Below, one piece after another: positions 52,691 to 64,000 of a DNA stretch of 64,000 nt (the stretch's first letter is position 1; every line of letters begins with the position of its first letter). The stretch lies in NCBI RefSeq assembly GCF_018991925.1, contig NW_024756914.1, forward strand, positions 4,340,132 through 4,404,131, in the 5' to 3' direction. The notes beneath the pieces are model-generated. The model was not told the DNA's origin and did not search any database. It saw only the letters and a list, made by a program, of their open reading frames with translations. The stretch comes from Homarus americanus. Its lineage: Eukaryota; Arthropoda; Malacostraca; Decapoda; Nephropidae. The translations under genes and the position numbers were made by a program.

Positions 52691-55600
52691 AACAATAACA
52701 AAGGTACAAAACAAAAACAATAACAGAGGTACAAAGCAACAATAACAGAGGTACAGAACAACAATAACAGAGGTACAAAACAACAACAATAACAGAGGTA
52801 CAAAGCAACAATAACAGAGGTACAGAATAACAATAACAGAGGTACAAAACAACAACAATAATAGAGGTACAAAACAACAATAACAGAGGTACAAAAACAA
52901 CAACAATAATAGAGGTACAAAACAACAATACAGAGGTACAAAACAACAACAATAACAGAGGTACAAAACAACAATAACAGAGGTACAAAACAACAACAAT
53001 AACAGAGGTACAAAACAACAACAATAACAGGTACAAAACAACAACAATAACAGGTACAAAGCAACAATAACAGAACAAAACAACAACAATAATAGAGGTA
53101 CAAAACAACAATAACAGAGGTACAAAACAATAATAACAGAGGTACAAAACAACAACAATAACAGAGGTACAAAACAACAACAATAACAGAGGTACAAAAC
53201 AACAATAACAGAGGTACAAAACAACAACAATAACAAAGAGGTACAAAACAACAACAATAACAAGAGGTACAAAACAACAACAATAATAGAGGTACAAAAA
53301 ACAACAATAACAGAGGTACAAAACACAACAATAACAGAGGTACAAAACAACAACAATAACAGAGGTACAAAACAACAATAACAGAGGTACAAAACAACAA
53401 TAACAGAGGTACAAAACAACAACAATAATAGAGGTACAAAACAACAATAACAGAGGTACAAAACAACAACAATAACAGAGGTACAAAACAACAACAATAA
53501 CAGAGGTACAAAACAACAACAATAATAGAGGTACAAAACAACAATAACAGAGGTACAAAACAACAACAATAACAGAGGTACAAAACAACAACAATAACAG
53601 AGGTACAAAACAACAACAATAACAGGGTACAAACAACAACAATAACAGAGGTACAAAACAACAACAATAACAACGGTACAAAACAACAATAACAGAGGTA
53701 CAAAACAACAATAACAGAGGTACAAAACAACAATAACAGAGGTACAAAACAACAACAATAACAGAGGTACAAAACAAAACAATAACAGAGGTACAAAACA
53801 ACAACAATAACAGACGTACAAAACAACAATAACAGAGGTACAAAACAACAACAATAACAGGGTACCAAAACAACAACAATAACGGTACAAAACAACAATA
53901 ACAGAGGTACAAAACAACAACAATAACAGAGGTACAAAACAATAACAGAATTTATAAAACAACAACAATAACAGAGGTACAAAACAACAATAACAGAGGT
54001 ACAAAACAACAACAATAACAGAGGTACAAAACAACAATAACAGAGTACAAAACAACAACAATAACAGAGGTACAAAACAACAATAAGAGGTACAAAACAA
54101 CAACAATAACAGAGGTACAAAACAACAATAACAAAGGTACAAAACAAACAATAATAAGAGGTACAAAACAACAACAATAACAACGGTACAAAACAACAAT
54201 AACAGAGGTACAAAACAACAATAACAGAGGTACAGAACAACAATAACAGAGGTACAAAACAACAACAATAACAGAGGTACAAAACAACAACAATAACAGG
54301 TACAAAACAACAACAATAACAGAGGTACAAAACAATAACAGAGGTACAAAACAACAACAATAACAGAGGTACAAAACAACAATAACAGAGGTACAAAACA
54401 ACAACAAGAGGTACAAAACAACAACAATAACAGAGGTACAGAACAACAATAACAGGTACAAAACCACAACAATAACAGGTACAAAACAACAACAATAACA
54501 GGTACAAAACAACAACAATAACAGAGGTACAAAACAACAATAACAGAGGTACAAAACAACAACAATAACAGAGGTACAGAACAACAATAACAGAGGTACA
54601 AAACAACAACAATAACAGAGGTACAAAACAACAACAATAACAGAGGTACAGAACAACAATAACAGAGGTACAAAACAACAACAATAACAGAGGTACAAAT
54701 CAACAACAATAACAACGGTACAGAACAACAATAACAGAGGTACAAAACAACAACAATAACAACGGTACAAAACAACAACAATAACAGAGGTACAAAACAA
54801 CAATAACAGAGGTACAGAACAACAATAACAGAGGTACAAAACAACAACAATAACAGAGGTACAAAACAACAATAACAAGAGGTACAAAACAACAACAATA
54901 ACAGAGGTACAAAGCAACAATAACAACGGTACAGAACAACAATAACAGAGGTACAAAACAACAACAATAACAACGGTACAAAACAACAACAGAGGTACAA
55001 AACAACAACAATAACAGATACAAAACAACAGAGGTACAAAACATAACAACGGTACAAAACAACAATAACAGAGGTACAAAACAACAATAACAGGTACAAA
55101 ACAACAACAATAACAGAGGTACAAAACAACAACAATAACAGATACAAAACAACAATAACAGAGGTACAAAACAATAACAGCGGTACAAAACAACAACAAT
55201 AACAACGGTACAAATCAACAATAACAGAGGTACAAAACAACAACAATAACAGAGGTACAAAACAACAATAACAGAGGTACAAAACAACAACAATAACAGA
55301 TACAAAACAACAATAACAGAGGTACAGAACAACAATAACAGCGGTACAAAACAACAATAACAACGGTACAAATCAATAACAGAGGTACAAAACAACAACA
55401 ATAACAGAGGTACAGAACAACAATAACAGCGGTACAAAACACCAACAATAACGGTACAAATCAACAATAACAGAGGTACAAAACAACAACAATAAGAGGT
55501 ACAGAACAACAATAACAGAGGTACAGAACAACAATAACAAGAGGTACAAAACAACAATAACAGAGGTACAAAACAACAACAATAACAACGGTACAAATCA

Positions 55601-57983
55601 ACAATAACAGAGGTACAGAACAACAATAACAGAGGTACAAAACAACAACAATAACAGAGGTACAAAACAACAATAACAGAGGTACAAAACAACAACAATA
55701 ACAGAGGTACAAAACAACAACAATAACAGAGGTACAAATCAACAACAATAACAACGGTACAGAACAACAACAATAACAGAGGTACAAAGCAAAAACAATA
55801 ACAGAGGTACAAAACAACAACAATAACAGAGGTACAAATCAACAACAATAACAACGGTACAGAACAACAACAATAACAGAGGTACAAATCAACAATAACA
55901 GAGGCACAAAACAACAACAATAACAGAGGTACAAAACAACAACAATAACAGAGGTACAAAAACAACAACAATAACAACGGTACAGAACAACAACAATAAC
56001 AGAGGTACAAAGCAAAACAATAACAGAGGTACAAAAAACAACAACAATAACAATGGTACAGAACAACAACAATAACAGAGGCAAAAACAACAAATACACA
56101 GTGATACAAAACAACAAATAATAACAGAGGTACAAAACAACACAACAACGGTACAGGAACAACAACACAATAGAGGTACAAAAGCAAAAACTATAACGGT
56201 GATACAAAAACAACAACAATAAATAGAAAAAACAACAACAATAACAACGGTACAGAACAACAACAATAACAGAGGTACAAAACAACAACAATAACAGAGG
56301 TAGAAAACAACAACAATAACAACGGTACAGAACAACAATAACAACGGTACAAAACAACAACAATAACAGAGGTACAAAACAACAATAACAGAGGTACAAA
56401 ACAACAACAATAACAGAGGTACAAAAACAACAATAACAGAGGTACAAAACAACAACACAACAACGGTACAAAAACAACAACAATAACAACGGTACAAAAC
56501 AACAACAATAACAGAGGTACAAAAACAACAATAATAGAGGTACAAAACAACAACAATAATAGCGGTACAAAAACAACAATAACAGAGGTACAAAACAACA
56601 ACAATAACAGAGGTACAAAAACAACAATAACAGAGGTACAAAAAACAACAACAATAATAACGGTACAAAACAACAACAATAACAGAGGTACAAAAACAAC
56701 AATAACAGAGTGTACAAACAACAACAATAACAACGGTACAAAACAACAACAATAACAGAGGTACAAAACAACAATAACAGAGGTACAAACAACAACAATA
56801 ACAAACGGTACAAAACAACAACAATAACAGAGGTACAAATCAACAACAATAACAGAGGTACAAAACAACAAATAATAATAGGAGGTACAAAACAACAAAC
56901 ACAACAGAGGTACAAAAACAACAATAACAGAGGTACAAAAACAACAACAATAATAGAGGTAACAAAAACAACAAATAATAATAGGGTACAAACAACAACA
57001 ATAAATAGAGGTACAAAACAACAACAATAATAGAGGCAGCAAACAACAACAATAACAGAGGTACAAAACAACAACAGCTAACAGAGGTACAAAACAACAA
57101 CAATAATAGAGGTACAAAACAACAAATAATAATAACAGAGGTACAAAACAACAACAATAATAGAGGTAAAACAACAACAATAACAGAGGTACAAAACAAC
57201 AACAATAACAGAGGTACAAAAACAACAACAATAAATAATGGTACAAAACAACAACAATAACAGAAGCACAAAAACAGCAAACAATAACAGAGGTACAAAC
57301 AACAATAACAGAGGTACAAAACAACAACAATAATAGAGGTACAAAAACAACAACAATAACAGAGGTACAAAAACAACAACAATAATAATAGAGGTACAAA
57401 AACAACAACAATAATAATAGAGGTACAAAAACAAACAACATTAGCAGAGGTACAAAACAACAAATAATAACAACGGTACAAAAACAACAATAACAGAGGT
57501 ACAAAACAACAACAATAACAGAGGTACAAAACAGCAAACAATAATAGAGGTACAAAAACAACAACATTAGCAGAGGTACAAACAACAACAACAACAGAGG
57601 TACAAACAACAACAAAATAACAGAGGTAACAGAACAACAATAACAGAGGTACAAAAACAACAACAATAATAGAGGTACAAAAACAACAACAATAACAGAG
57701 GTACAAAAAGAACAACAATAAGAGGTACAAAAACAAAAGAAATAACAGAGGTACAAAACAACAACAATAACAGTGTACAAAACAACAACAATAACAGAGG
57801 TACAAACAACAACAATAACAGTGGTACAAAACAACAACAATAACAGAGGTACAAAACAACAACAATAAATAGAGGTACAAAACAACAATAACAGAGGTAA
57901 CAAAACAACAACAATAACAGTGGTACAAAAACAACAACAATAACAGAGGTACAAAAACAACAATAACAGCGGTACAGAACAAC

Positions 57984-57985
<2 letters not shown>
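52691..57985. repeat. 5.3-kb minisatellite, 22/25-bp unit, ~220 copies
   Basis: The unit reads AATAACAGAGGTACAAAACAAC (22 bp); many copies add one AAC (25 bp). Sub-types are AAAGC, AGAAC, AAATC and AACGGTAC. Early copies form a 69-bp trimer (22+22+25), seen twice at about 52718-52855; near 55735 and 55826 an AAATC/AACGG pair is repeated. From about 56000 on, single-A insertions and AAT/GTAC changes accumulate. The complement of the unit has no stop in any frame, giving several overlapping minus frames of 400-900 codons that are not genes. Confidence 0.97.

Positions 57986-58024
<39 letters not shown>
57986..58024. repeat. (AC)n microsatellite
   Basis: About 19 AC units cap the 5.3-kb array. 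Confidence 0.97.
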
Positions 58025-58027
<3 letters not shown>

Positions 58028-58299
58028 ACACCATTAACAGCAACGGTAGTGAGGGTACAGCAAGAACAAAAGCGATGCAGCAGAGCAAAATAAAAAAAAA
58101 AAAAAAGCCGCGATACACCCACAGCGGCGGCGATGCAGTACAGCAGGAACAGCAGTCGTGCAGTACAGTGAGGGCGGCTGGCTGTCAGTGTGTCGCTCAC
58201 CGCCCCCGGATGTAATCAAACCTCGATGATATACGTTCAACAGGTGATTAAAGTCTTCAAGAAAATACGACCTTACCGCCACGGCCAGGTGAACCGACT
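58025..58299. other. Unique, CpG-containing segment
   Basis: GCAGTACAGCAGGAACAGCAG repeats weakly. A15 at 58090-58104. Precedes the CCAAT cluster. No gene called. Confidence 0.4.
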
Positions 58300-58695
58300 G
58301 GCGAATCACGTCACACCTCCCAATCCGACCGGCAAATCGTGAGACATTTCCCCCTCCCCAGGTGATATTGACGTTTAGATCAACCAATGGCAATCATGCT
58401 GTTAATCCAAGGGAGCCAATCGCGTTCGCCGTCTCCCCCTGCATCCAGTCGTCAAAGCCAATCGAACCATCAATCGTCGAGCAGAAATTTTCTCTCATCA
58501 CTGCCAATCCGCCACACCTTCCCAATCACACCATGATGGTTTGAGAATCCAAAACCAAACACAGTCACAACCAATCCAGCTCCCCCAGAGAGCCACGCCT
58601 CCTAATCAGAGAGCCAATCACGCCTGTTTAAAGACTAGCCTCCCAATCTGACTCTTTTTTCCTGTACCAAGAGGAGAATCACTCCTCTAATTGGT
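58300..58695. promoter_or_regulatory. CCAAT-motif cluster (possible NF-Y-type regulatory region or decayed repeat)
   Basis: CCAAT occurs at 58320, 58384, 58416, 58458, 58504, 58522, 58571, 58614 and 58643, and ATTGG at 58690. Several have the AGCCAATCR context preferred by NF-Y. GCAATC, TAATCC and TCAATC near-misses lie between them. CpGs are common and no microsatellite interrupts. No TATA box or downstream gene is evident. Confidence 0.4.
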
Positions 58696-58734
58696 CTTTT
58701 ATACAGTTTACTTCAGCTTTCCGGGATACACTTT

Positions 58735-58890
58735 GGAGGTGCAGGTGGGTGGGTGGAGGTGGGTTGGGTGGTGGGTTGGGTGGGTGAGTGAGGTGTGTGT
58801 GTGGTGGTGGTGGGTGGGGGGTGGATGGAGGTGGAGGTAGGTGGGTGGAAGTGGGTGGTGGTGATGGGCGGTGAAGGTGGGTGGAGGTTG
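58735..58890. repeat. GGTGGGTGGAGGTGGG repeat
   Basis: G3-runs every 3-6 bases over 150 bp; G-quadruplex-prone. Confidence 0.93.
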
Positions 58891-58928
58891 TATTTCCACT
58901 AAACTATTTCAAATGGTCGCCCATCGGC

Positions 58929-58934
<6 letters not shown>

Positions 58935-58964
<30 letters not shown>
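58935..58964. repeat. (AC)n microsatellite
   Basis: About 15 AC units. Confidence 0.97.
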
Positions 58965-58966
<2 letters not shown>

Positions 58967-59449
58967 CGTTTGAGAAGAGATAAGCAGCTATTTAATGACA
59001 GCGTCTGTACCTGTTGAACGAACTGAACACCTGCGCTACAACTTCTTACGTTCACCTGTCCAAAAATTAGCGACGGGTTACCTTTAATTGTCTGAAATTT
59101 GTGTTTAGAACGTACTGAAAATTGGGAAACACTTATAAATGATACAGACAAGAGCTACTTTGATTATTTTCTATGTTTACTTAAATCATAACTCACTTAT
59201 ACCACATTTACTTTATAACATTCACTTACAATTTTCAAGTTCGGATATCAATTAAAATGATAGCCATTTACTTACAAATGCCTCGATATCCACTTAATTA
59301 AACCACATTTACATACTTATAATCTAAGTCACTTGGTATATAAAAAAAAATAGACTCGCGATACGATAAGTTGAACGTTCCCAGTAAATCTGTATATACC
59401 TGGAGTTTACCTGAAGATAATTACAGTTCTTCTCATGAGTCCTTCCCCT
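58965..59449. other. Unique AT-rich segment
   Basis: ACTTACA/CATTTAC words recur loosely at 59160-59340. No gene. Confidence 0.5.
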
Positions 59450-59566
59450 CTCACACACCCCTACACACACACACATCCCTACCCACACAGACACCCCCCC
59501 ACACACACACAGACCTCCCCCACACACACAGACACTGACCTCCCTCACACACACACACACACACAA
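59450..59566. repeat. CACACACAGACCTCCC repeat
   Basis: CACACACACAGACCTCCCC-type copies with (AC)n. Confidence 0.88.
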
Positions 59567-59655
59567 AGACAGGGGGGAGAGAAAATATCAAAGGTGTTAG
59601 TAAATCTTAATTACACACACTGCTGGTTTATCTTCACTACCACGATGTCTATCAG

Positions 59656-59781
59656 GTATAAAACTCCTCCTCCTCCCACTCAAGTAATAAAGAAGTCGAA
59701 AGAGACACTTCAACACCCGTACCCTACACACAGATACTATCATGCCCTGGGAGTGAACGAGAGAGAGGAGAGGAACTACAG
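59656..59781 (+). CDS. Candidate internal exon, 126 nt, unknown protein (weak)
   Basis: The interval is non-repetitive and open in one frame. It is preceded by a branch-like CTTAAT, a loose pyrimidine stretch and ATCAG, and followed by the donor CAG|GTATTA. Read in phase 2 it encodes about 42 residues, mixed in composition: YKTPPPPTQVIKKSKETLQH, then PYPTHRYYHALGVNEREERN. An upstream ATG at 59645 is in frame. Both splice junctions share phase 2. I recognise no family. A frame this long arises by chance fairly often, so this remains a candidate only. Confidence 0.2.
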
Positions 59782-59867
59782 GTATTATCGTGTCATTAAC
59801 CTCCTTGTGATGACGTTAACTAAATAATAATCACATAACTGACCGAAATAGTGGTATGGGTAGTTAG

Positions 59868-59963
59868 GTCTCTCTCTCTCCCCCCCTCTCTCTCTAAGAT
59901 TATAATATGGGTGACTGCACTATTTCTTCCTCTATATCAGTGTTGTGTATCTTATCTTGGACT

Positions 59964-59999
<36 letters not shown>

Positions 60000-60225
60000 A
60001 CACACACCACACCCTCACACTACACCACCCCCTCTACCACCACACCTCCCCACACCCCACTACACCACCACACACCTCACACTACACCACACACCCTCAC
60101 ACCACCACACACCCCTCACACACACCTCACACACACCACACCTCACACTACACCCCACCTCCACTACACCACCACACACCCTCACACTACACCACCCCAC
60201 ACACCCCTCACACACTACACGATAA
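59868..60225. repeat. (CT)n, (AC)n and ACACCACACACCCTCACACT repeat
   Basis: (CT)n at 59868-59894, (AC)n at 59966-60000, then CACACTACACCACACACCC-type copies to 60220. Confidence 0.9.
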
Positions 60226-60361
60226 ACACAGGAATTAGTGACGGTGACCTTTTACACCTACACTTGTAAATAATTAACACCTTATTAGTGAGAAAAACAC
60301 AATAATATATAAACAGATCTTGATGATAACGTGAAGGTGTCAAGACTACTGAAACCTAGGG

Positions 60362-60411
60362 GTAGGTAGGTATGTATGTATGTATGTATGTATGTATGTA
60401 TGTATGTATAG

Positions 60412-60442
<31 letters not shown>

Positions 60443-60444
60443 TG

Positions 60445-60478
<34 letters not shown>

Positions 60479-60672
60479 TGTATGTATGTATGTATGTATG
60501 TATGTATGTATGTATGTATGTGTATGTATGTATGTATGTATGTATGTGTATGTATGTATGTATGTGTGTGTATGTAAATGTATATATGTATATGTATGTG
60601 AATGTATGTATGTATGTATGTATGTGTATGTGTATGTATGTATGTATGTATGTATGTATGTATGCAAGGTAT
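60362..60672. repeat. (GTAT)n microsatellite, ~310 bp
   Basis: About 75 GTAT units with sparse GTGTAT and ATAT interruptions. The unit is palindrome-rich (TACATA/TATGTA). Confidence 0.98.
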
Positions 60673-60763
60673 GTATAGGTAATCATATGTGTGTGAAGGT
60701 ATTAACGCATTCTATACCAATATATATAACCCATCACGAAGTAGATCCAACATAATAAAACAG

Positions 60764-61076
60764 ACAGACACAGACAAACAGAGCACAAACAGACGAACAC
60801 AGACAGACAGACACAAACAGACAGACACAGACAGACAGACACAGACAGACAGACACAAACAGACAGACACAAACAGACAGACACAAACAGACAGACACAG
60901 ACAGACGGACAACGAACAGACAGACACAGACAGACAGACACAGAACAGACACAAACAGACAGACACAAACAGACAGACACAAACAGACAGACACAGACAG
61001 ACAGACACAGACAGACAGACACAGACAGACAGACACAGACAGACAGACACAAACAGACGAACAAACAGACAGACAC
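60764..61076. repeat. 12-bp minisatellite ACAGACAGACAC
   Basis: About 26 copies. A CAGACAGACACA and CAGACAGACACAA mix, with ACGAAC variants at about 60793, 60905 and 61055. Confidence 0.95.
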
Positions 61077-61390
61077 ATACTTTACCAGCATAATAAACAA
61101 CCTATAATGAGAAACCACCTGCCAATTTACGCATTAAATGACAACAGCCTTTGACCCCACCGTGACATCCTGCTTGTAATAAAACCAGAGACGCACTGCT
61201 CGCTACACCTCATTACAGTGGGGGTTAATACCGCAGGTCATCAATAGTTAAAAATATGCTTATTTCACCCGATGATTAAATACCCTAATGGTAATATAAC
61301 TCAATATAAACTAACCTGACCTAATCTAACCTAAACTAACCCAACTCAACTTAACCAACTCCCAAATAGTGGTAAGGGATAGGCTAATCT
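61077..61390. other. Unique segment with a short CCTAA-like tract
   Basis: CTAACCTGACCTAATCTAACC at 61311-61350 is a decayed CCTAA stretch. No gene. Confidence 0.55.
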
Positions 61391-61482
61391 TCAGGTGATA
61401 TTTATTATTACATTGGTGATATTTATTGTTTACATTAGTGATATTTATTGTTTACATTGGTGATATTTGTTGTTTACATTGG
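61391..61482. repeat. 22-bp minisatellite GTGATATTTATTGTTTACATTG
   Basis: Copies at 61395, 61416, 61438 and 61460. Confidence 0.94.
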
Positions 61483-61559
61483 ATTTAAGTCATCAGCCAT
61501 CTTTAAATATTTACTCACCTTCTTCGATCAACAAACCAATACGTCATTGCGATATGTAA

Positions 61560-61702
61560 CACCCATCATCCCCTTTCCTCCCCTCAGCCCCATCATCCCC
61601 TCCCCCCCCCACACCACCCATCATCCCCTCCCAGCCCCCATCATCCCCTTCCCCCCCTCCCAGCCCCCATCATCCCTCTCAACCAGCCCCTTCATCCCCC
61701 AA
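61560..61702. repeat. CCCCCATCATCCCCTCCC repeat
   Basis: CATCATCCCCT occurs about six times with spacing 20-32 bp. Confidence 0.9.
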
Positions 61703-61789
61703 ATCGACGCCAGGTAAGTGTTCTCGGCCAATAACCCGCTACCACAAGCTCAGCAGGTGTGGTTCTTCACTACTCAAACCCCACTCGAC

Positions 61790-61990
61790 GCCTTAACCCC
61801 ACAGGACGCGTTAACCCCACTCGACGCCTTAACCCCACTCGACGCCTTAACCCCATTCGACGCCTTAACCCCACTCGACGCCTTAACCCCACTCGACGCC
61901 TTAACCCCACTCGACGCTTAACCCCACCCGACGCCTTAACCCCACCCGACGCCTTAACCCCACTCGACGCCTTTAACCCCCACCCGACGC
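61790..61990. repeat. 18-bp minisatellite GACGCCTTAACCCCACTC, ~11 copies
   Basis: TTAACCCC lies at 61811, 61829 and 61847 (18-bp spacing). Later copies switch to CCACCCGACGCC. The 18-bp length gives repetitive open frames. Confidence 0.95.
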
Positions 61991-62101
61991 AAACCCCACT
62001 CATGACGCCACAAGTTGAATGATGACGCTCACATTACGCCTATAAGTTGTAAATAGCGCCACTATATTAAATACAACGCCATAATATCGTGTTGTGGCGC
62101 T
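61991..62101. other. Unique segment rich in GCGCC/GGCGC
   Basis: GACGC, AGCGCC, ACGCC and GGCGC words at about 20-bp spacing. Possibly a decayed extension of the 18-bp array. Confidence 0.4.
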
Positions 62102-62235
62102 ACTGGAGGTGTGTGAGGAGAGGTGTGAGTGTGTGTGTGTGAGGAGGTGGAGGAGTGAGGAGTGGAGTGAGTGAATGTGTGTGGAGAGAGAGAGAGAGAG
62201 AGAGAGAAGAGGGGAGGAGAGAGAGAGAGAGAGAG

Positions 62236-62283
<48 letters not shown>
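62102..62283. repeat. GTGTGAGGAG, (GA)n and (GT)n
   Basis: (GA)n at 62184-62206 and 62220-62236; (GT)n at 62238-62282. Confidence 0.93.
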
Positions 62284-62284
<1 letters not shown>

Positions 62285-62337
62285 GGGGAGCACGCCAAGC
62301 AAGAGTACTGTTGCTCCCTTCTCCAATATAAATAGCT

Positions 62338-62521
62338 GACTACACTACACCCTTTACCCTTCACACTACACAACACTACACTACAACACACTACAGTACA
62401 CACTACACCCTTTACCCCACACACACAACACCACACTACACTACACACTACAGTACACACTACACCCTTTACCCTTCACACACACACACACACTACACAC
62501 ACACTACACCCTTACCCTTCA

Positions 62522-62553
<32 letters not shown>

Positions 62554-62934
62554 CACACCAACACACACACACACCACACACACACAAAACACACACACAC
62601 AATACACCAGACACACACACCTTACCCTCACAACACTACACACAACACACCCACCCACACACACACACACAACACTACACTACACACTAGACACTACACC
62701 CTTTACCCTTCACACTACACAACACCACACTACACCACACACTACAGTACACACTACACCCTTACCCTTCACACTACACAACACTCACACTACACTACAC
62801 ACTACACCCTTTACCCTTCACCACACAACACACACACACACCCTTACCTCACACCACACACACACACACACAAACAACAACACACAACTACCTTCACAAC
62901 ACAACACAACACACACCTTCACCACACAACAACA

Positions 62935-62978
<44 letters not shown>
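62338..62978. repeat. ~60-bp CACTACACCCTTTACCC minisatellite with (AC)n
   Basis: CACCCTTTACCC or CACCCTTACCC lies near 62348, 62407, 62463, 62506, 62698, 62757, 62806 and 62840. Spacers are CACTACACAACACTACAC. (AC)n expansions interrupt at 62520-62680, and an (AC)n ends the block at 62938-62978. Confidence 0.88.
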
Positions 62979-63009
62979 CCATCCTCATGTCCTCCATCTC
63001 TTTATCCAC

Positions 63010-63354
63010 CAGCTAACACTAGTGGGGGTGAGGGGGAGGAAGGGGGGGGAGATGAAGGGAGGGAGGGAGGGGGGAGCAGACCCAAGTAGCCATTTAACTG
63101 GGTCCCACCATACCAGGAGAAGGGGGAGGGGAGGGGAATGGAGAGGAAAGGTGGAAGGGGGGAGAGGTGGAGAGGGAGGGACGAAGGAAGGGGGAGGTGG
63201 CACTACACCACCCAACTTGGGATCCACTGCCAGGAGGGGGAGGGGAGAGGGAAGGAGGGGAGAGAGGGAGACAAGACTTATCCACTCCACTCCGGACCTA
63301 CTACAATGAGGTGGGGAGGGGGGAGTTGGGGAGGGGGGAGGTTGAAAGAGGGAA
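63010..63354. repeat. Polypurine tract with short pyrimidine-containing islands
   Basis: GGGGGAGG sequence is broken at about 63080-63118, 63199-63238 and 63279-63305 by mixed-base islands. The island at 63199 (CACCCAACTTGGGATCCACT) resembles one at 63830 (CATCCAACTTGGGACTCATT). Confidence 0.8.
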
Positions 63355-63622
63355 AAGGTGTGGGTTAAGACGGGGGTAAGGGTTAAGGTGTGTTAAGACG
63401 GGGGTAAGGGTTGCTGTGGGTTAAGACAGGGTAATGTTGCTGTAGGTTAAGACGGGGTAGAGGGGTTAGGTGTGGGTTAAGACGGGGGTAAGGGGTTAAG
63501 GTGTGGGTTAGACGAGGTAAGGGGGTTAAGGTGTAGGTTAAGACGGGGGTAAGGGGTTAAGGTGTGGGTTAAGACGGGGGTAATAGTGGTTAAGACGGGG
63601 TAGAGGGGTTAAGGAGGGAAGT
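63355..63622. repeat. ~31-bp minisatellite GTGTGGGTTAAGACGGGGG
   Basis: GGTTAAGACGGGG occurs about nine times, each followed by TAAGGGGTTAAG with deletions. Spacing is 28-38 bp. Confidence 0.93.
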
Positions 63623-64000
63623 CGGGAGGGAAGGAGAAAAGAAGGGGTGAAGGTTATCATTTACTCCAACTTCGAACTCACTACGGGAGGAGGTGGAAGG
63701 GGAAGGAAGGAGGAGGGAGGAAGAGGAAACAGGGGAGGGAGGAGGGCGGAGGAAGGAGTGGGAAGGGGAAGGAAGGAGGAGCGGAAAGGAAGAGGTAGGG
63801 AGAGGGAAGGGGAAGAAGCACTACTCATCCATCCAACTTGGGACTCATTGTTTAGCGGTGGTGGAGAGGGTGAGGAGGAGGAGAGGGGAGAAGAGGTGAG
63901 GGAGGAGGAGAGGTGAGGGGAGGGAGGAGGTGGGGAGGGAGGAGAGGGGAGGGGGAGAGAGGGGAGGGGGGGGAGGGAGAGGGGGAGGGGGAGGGAGAGG
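63623..64000. repeat. Polypurine (GGA)n tract to the window edge
   Basis: GGAGGAAGGAGG, with mixed islands at 63650-63683 and 63815-63860. From 63880 it is pure A/G and continues past the edge. Confidence 0.92.

Noticed and set aside
52546..58200. Overlapping minus-strand frames of 400-900 codons rich in Val, Leu, Tyr and Cys
   Set aside because: They are read from the 22/25-bp minisatellite, are open in several frames at once, and translate the same bases as different peptides.

Overview
The window looks like eukaryotic intergenic or intronic DNA made almost entirely of tandem repeats. I found no gene I can call with confidence, no rRNA or tRNA gene, no CRISPR array and no autonomous transposon. 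The likely source is an arthropod, and the style suggests a decapod crustacean. The support is degenerate arrays of the arthropod telomere pentamer TTAGG/CCTAA at about eight places, a very high density of (AC)n, (AG)n, (GATA)n, (GACA)n and (GTAT)n microsatellites, and dozens of unrelated minisatellites side by side. The taxonomic call is inference; no marker gene is present.

Layout. 1-13.7 kb: trinucleotide ACC/GGT tracts, purine/pyrimidine tracts and minisatellites with periods of 12-50 bp, including a 19-bp array with a 133-bp higher-order period, a 14-bp/42-bp array and a 16-bp/48-bp array. 13.8-14.7 kb: about 50 copies of an 18-mer with an internal 306-bp duplication. 15-19 kb: telomere-like arrays, a repeat family centred on TTCGCGAA, and 17 tandem copies of an NRF-1-site-like 18-mer. 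23.4-26.2 kb: a 2.75-kb minisatellite of (GGT)n plus a constant 20-bp core. 26.4-36.6 kb: a TGACTCA-rich segment, 23-, 19-, 24- and 64-bp minisatellites and a short inverted-repeat element. 37-49 kb: a second short inverted-repeat element with TA flanks, very long dinucleotide tracts, and purine-rich and C-rich minisatellites. 49-52.5 kb: (GA)n, (ACC)n and polypurine blocks. 52.7-58.0 kb: a 5.3-kb array of a 22/25-bp unit. 58.3-58.7 kb: a cluster of CCAAT motifs. 59-64 kb: (GTAT)n, (CAGA)n, an 18-bp GACGCCTTAACCCC array and purine-rich sequence to the window edge.

The long open reading frames (up to about 950 codons) all lie in tandem arrays whose unit lacks stops and is, or is mostly, a multiple of 3 bp. 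They are artefacts of periodicity, not proteins. Only a few short non-repetitive stretches carry splice-site-like flanks and a plausible reading frame; the best is 59656-59781. They are reported as weak candidates.

The most interesting material is structural: higher-order periodicities inside minisatellites, three short inverted-repeat (MITE-like) elements, tandem arrays that multiply known transcription-factor words (NRF-1-like, AP-1-like, CCAAT, GGGCGTG) or splice-donor-like words (CAGGTAAAC), and long sequences able to form Z-DNA, G-quadruplexes, triplexes or cruciforms. I see no evidence for a new enzymatic or defence system.
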